Assembly (NCBI GenBank): GCA_030849805.1
Contig: JASANZ010001977.1
Coordinates: forward strand, 1 to 28,817
DNA length: 28,817 nt
Direction of reading: 5' to 3'
From: Sergeia podlipaevii
Taxonomy: Eukaryota > Euglenozoa > Kinetoplastea > Trypanosomatida > Trypanosomatidae
Translations under genes and position numbers: made by a program
Notes under the pieces: generated by a model
What the model saw: only the letters and a program-made list of their open reading frames with translations
Told to the model about the DNA's origin: nothing
Database searches by the model: none
Part shown: one piece after another, positions 26,701-28,817 of the stretch
How positions within the stretch are numbered: the stretch's first letter is position 1
Layout of the letters: every line of letters begins with the position of its first letter

Positions 26701-28582
26701 CCTCCTCAAGAACGGCAAGAATATTAGTCACGACGGTGCTCTCGTTGCCAGGGGCGTTCGCGATACCTCCAGCTGCGCTGATAGAGAGATTCGTGAAGCT
26801 CGCACTAGCGCCGTCTGGCTGCTGCACAGCCGCCTCCGCGGCACGCCTGCGCTTATCCTCCTCCATTCCATCCCATCTATTCATAAGTACGATGCCCCTG
26901 TGTGGGGCTATTTGGACAAAGAGCTTGTTAAAGAGCGTAATGATAACCATCTTGAGGTCAATATTGCCAGGCAGATAGAGAAGATCGATCATGGAGCGAA
27001 TGCACGTGGACTCCGATCCGATCCATAGACTGCCCTCCCAGGTGGAGAGCATCATAACGATAACGTCCTTGGCCATATTGAGTGTGTCCAAGAATTGCCT
27101 GTCACACTGCGAATACGTGTTAAGAAACGGCGCAAAGAGCACACCAATGTCACTTGTGTGGATGTACTGGCGCGTTGCCGGTTTATCAAATATGCTGAGC
27201 ACCAGCTCCACGATTGACTTGGCCTCGTCAAGCGTTGTGCCGCCCTTAACAAGACACGCACGCATTAACAGCGTATGCAGCTGAAGTGAAGCGGCCTGCG
27301 CAGGGCATACTTGAAAGTAGTGAATGGCCACTTTAATAGCCTGACTCTTGCGCTTCGGTGGGATGCTGGGCATCATTTCCTCCGTATCCAGAAGCGCGCA
27401 CACACGATACATCCACCCAAAGGGCACCGACGGAAACCCCTTGGGATCTGCTTCCTGAAGCGTCAGGATGCGTTCGATAAGGTTAAGTAACCCTTCAACC
27501 TCTGCAAAGAGCTCACGATCTCCGCAAAGACCCACCCAGCGTGCCGTCATTGCGTCCTCAAGAAAGGTCCGCAGAAAGGGCGCGTTTCCGGCGCACACGT
27601 AGGCCAGGCGCAGCCCAAGGAGCCGCAGCAACTTACTAACCGAAGCGACACAGGTTGCTGCGAGACCTGCAAAAGATTTAGGACTTGGCAACTCAAGCAC
27701 ATCCTCGTTACGCACCAGCCACTTGTCGCAGAGCGCACAGCAATCGTTCAGCTTTTCTGCCTTCTCCTGTAACGTCAGCTGCAGGGGTGGTGGCGTTGGT
27801 GAGTGCTCCACTACCCCTACGCTATGCGCCGATAATGCAGTATCTGGTGAGTTCATCAAGGGATTACCTCCCGCAGCAGCACCACCGCCAGCTCCATTAA
27901 TGGGCGAAGGGGCAGGCGTGTCTAAGGTTGGGGTGGGTGTATCAAGTGGGGTAGATGAGAGATCCAGCACCTTCACCACTGTACTAGGATCAGCCTCACT
28001 GGTGCTGACGACGTGAAGAACAGCACTGGCGCTTGCGCCGACTGCCGAGGTGTTGCTGCGAGAAATTGCCTTTGACAAATCCATAGAGCCCATGACGGAG
28101 CCCCTGCGTGAGCTTCGCGTACTTGATGCTTCTGTTCTCTCCCCCTCACGAAGCAGGTCAAAGAGAAATCCTTTCATCACACGCGAAAAGTAGGTCTGCG
28201 CTGAGGATACATACTCGCTCCACGCCGCACGCAGCTGCTCTTGTTCCAGCACTATGTCCTCCTCCTCCGATGTTGAAGCGGGGGGTAAAGGGGCACTAGC
28301 AGGAGGAGAAGGGGCACTGTTGGCATCTACGGCTGGAGTAGCGCTGGTCAAGCGGCTCATGACATCTGAATTTGAAGCCACAACGATGGGCGTTTCCACT
28401 TGAGTAATTATATCTGTCGGTGCTGCCGTGGCTGGTGCTGCTGGCGCCGGTGGTGCGGCTGGGCGAATCTTGGAACGAAGGACGGTGGCATAGCGTGCGC
28501 GTGCCTTGGTGAAGTCCTTCACGTCGATAGAGTACCGCTGTAGAAGCTTCAGTGCATCTGCAGAAACACCTGCGGTTGCCAT
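23759..28582 (-). CDS. RICTOR: Rictor/AVO3-like TORC2 subunit, 1607 aa
   Basis: A very long helical-repeat protein. After a disordered Ala/Pro/Ser/Thr-rich region (about 35-270), armadillo/HEAT-type helices begin. Features matching the Rictor (Pianissimo/AVO3/STE16) family are STWEGSLWIGSE followed by IRSMIDLLYLPGNIDLKMVI (about 512-545), equivalent to the family segment where TW-G is followed by SLI-LYLP; FLYSYGWIEEELHRWEA (about 1097-1113), like the family's GY-E-EL-W block; and LKDAIMCVCQVASSDVGYDL with the following helices (about 1410-1460), like the C-terminal family block LKDALWAIGHIGSS-G. Known role: scaffold of TOR complex 2, controlling AGC kinases, cell polarity and cytokinesis. 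Trypanosomatids have a TORC2. The region at about 1130-1390 is a Gly/Ser- and Asp-rich insert, probably disordered. The start ATG gives MATAGVSADALKLLQRYSID. The stop is TAG. Length is close to other Rictors. Confidence 0.85.
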   Translation of the reverse strand: MATAGVSADALKLLQRYSIDVKDFTKARARYATVLRSKIRPAAPPAPAAPATAAPTDIITQVETPIVVASNSDVMSRLTSATPAVDANSAPSPPASAPLPPASTSEEEDIVLEQEQLRAAWSEYVSSAQTYFSRVMKGFLFDLLREGERTEASSTRSSRRGSVMGSMDLSKAISRSNTSAVGASASAVLHVVSTSEADPSTVVKVLDLSSTPLDTPTPTLDTPAPSPINGAGGGAAAGGNPLMNSPDTALSAHSVGVVEHSPTPPPLQLTLQEKAEKLNDCCALCDKWLVRNEDVLELPSPKSFAGLAATCVASVSKLLRLLGLRLAYVCAGNAPFLRTFLEDAMTARWVGLCGDRELFAEVEGLLNLIERILTLQEADPKGFPSVPFGWMYRVCALLDTEEMMPSIPPKRKSQAIKVAIHYFQVCPAQAASLQLHTLLMRACLVKGGTTLDEAKSIVELVLSIFDKPATRQYIHTSDIGVLFAPFLNTYSQCDRQFLDTLNMAKDVIVMMLSTWEGSLWIGSESTCIRSMIDLLYLPGNIDLKMVIITLFNKLFVQIAPHRGIVLMNRWDGMEEDKRRRAAEAAVQQPDGASASFTNLSISAAGGIANAPGNESTVVTNILAVLEEDPVTEELIPTTKALGYHVMDPLLARVLLMLAHHGLPLALVALLQSLTRNKVAMDAAGNLLQDLFVLMDTVLPKKTVRGLHETFNTTVGLLAWDGDLYVGGLTSQLYHTYTETKLESAGHDYTMSNATQLSAMYGAAAVTSDMDDETFLQMLKDTKVEMNPLASANWNYDLLLLLVQGPLRNIRRLRQATSTLKLLVAFYTPRDSRKFFFLRCFSMLTPELVTSQMCALGVELMDLLLTSHEGTALLEDSDYPTSIVSMLKEVRAGHPLTLSKARVRCRVGLTILCMMGRFTAYANGLVLFKKFGVFERVDGLFYQLRGERLNAPTEEDTLPDVCDLILRYMHLGAVPNFGVSEDIRNSFRVALEHPSGAIRLCAAMQLRKYIWRDLSTSMRWDIETLVLALKDDMFSVVQCAYKLLLSVCLCSNEGLDYLISLNPKVLMENELLHAHSQDLHLSVLLYRIAGRPLGFKFLYSYGWIEEELHRWEATESAAYVRLIRRLQGGEMGVALIEADINSNNIARRNGSMGAGRRTHSRSYSDSVTGSYYKGVSGAGGGSAGAAAVPILTTTAIANANFFPIHFAAVMCKSKEGCEVFKHSALWTRSVQCLMSQPVMPTAAYTAVLNDADDSDGNSSNGEDTSEDDSGCEDLMVESQHAVRTGYATAVTCSFVSSTTHNGQNLLPNSVANGGVMGSVGMGSMLQPGMPARGGADTGDTAAAGGAGMDRVQASTLSAGTAAGATGVTGGGGIAWKKNGQMPSTTIISAARGYRPVRQSFLLECVGDIATLKDAIMCVCQVASSDVGYDLAKSVPGLLLRLFAIMNFASTISVRCLALIGSVFICRARGATELEALGFTVLNNLNAYVSAAGIPYAVSFAHRHVQRSLCLSRRIDRTNTIAKHAYADYGPPDVRGLSQRLIDHITGLCTPVTREKSKTMLYKLLKKYPLLFLEPRVQQACLDATSIFRMRHVERKFLADLLEKAQVGG

Positions 28583-28746
28583 AGCTTTCGTTTTGCCGCC
28601 TTGCCGCCTTTTTTGTTGTTGATTTTCTATATTTTTCGTTTTGCCTTTGTTGTCTCCAATACGATATGAATTAAATCAGTCCTTTCCTTTCTCCCTCTCT
28701 CTCCCCGTTTCGTTCTGGGGGTTGTACTTGCTGGATTCTCCTTGGA

Positions 28747-28800
28747 CTCGTGTGTACGTATTGAATGCGGAGTAAAGATGGAAAAGAAAGAAAGAAAAAG
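28747..28800 (-). promoter_or_regulatory. Polypyrimidine tract and putative spliced-leader acceptor for the Rictor-like gene
   Basis: A coding-strand run of T with regularly spaced C (28800-28779) is followed by the first AG at 28748-28747, giving a 5' UTR of about 164 nt before the ATG at 28582. The remaining bases to the window edge belong to the next spacer. Confidence 0.45.
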
Positions 28801-28817
28801 CAGCGCTATAAACACAA

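Noticed and set aside
1..28817. tRNA, rRNA, snoRNA cluster, CRISPR array or transposon
   Set aside because: No tRNA B-box-like sequence, rRNA segment, regular spaced repeats, reverse transcriptase or transposase motif was seen. Repeats found are simple microsatellites.

Overview
The window looks like nuclear DNA of a trypanosomatid (kinetoplastid) protist. Every supported gene lies on the minus strand in one head-to-tail array with no visible introns. Almost every start codon has a coding-strand polypyrimidine tract followed by a first AG, which is the signature of spliced-leader trans-splicing from a polycistronic transcript. Gene content fits: a protozoan-type EXO1, a Rictor/AVO3 TORC2 subunit, and several long low-complexity proteins. 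Spacers are AT-rich, full of A/T homopolymers and dinucleotide microsatellites, which is unlike the GC-rich spacers of Leishmania. I cannot name the genus.

Transcription runs from high to low coordinates. 28582-23759 encodes a Rictor-like TORC2 subunit. 22926-22414 encodes a 170-residue charged protein of unknown function. 21799-20285 encodes a type I membrane protein with a degenerate alpha-carbonic anhydrase domain. 19120-16889 encodes a type II membrane protein with the GDS and DxxH blocks of SGNH/PC-esterase (TBL-like) enzymes. 16369-14827 and 13872-12868 are two tandem diverged paralogues (called B and A here) with an N-terminal membrane hairpin and a long disordered tail. 12026-9090 is EXO1. 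8528-5730 is a 932-residue protein of unknown function. 4316-3123 is a predicted tail-anchored membrane protein. 197-1 is the start of a probable sterol desaturase. There is no operon-like functional theme beyond several membrane or secretory proteins sitting together, as expected where gene order does not follow function.

The points most worth a second look are: (i) paralogue B, whose convincing C-terminal coding sequence continues in another frame for about 140 codons and needs a +1 shift; (ii) the previously unnamed tandem family itself, with repeated EPF peptides in the tails; (iii) the carbonic anhydrase-like ectodomain that has kept the YxGSLxxPPC block but seems to have lost two of the three zinc histidines; (iv) the TBL-like SGNH membrane protein; and (v) a 2.9-kb spacer with strong polypyrimidine/AG signals on both strands and a GC-rich island.
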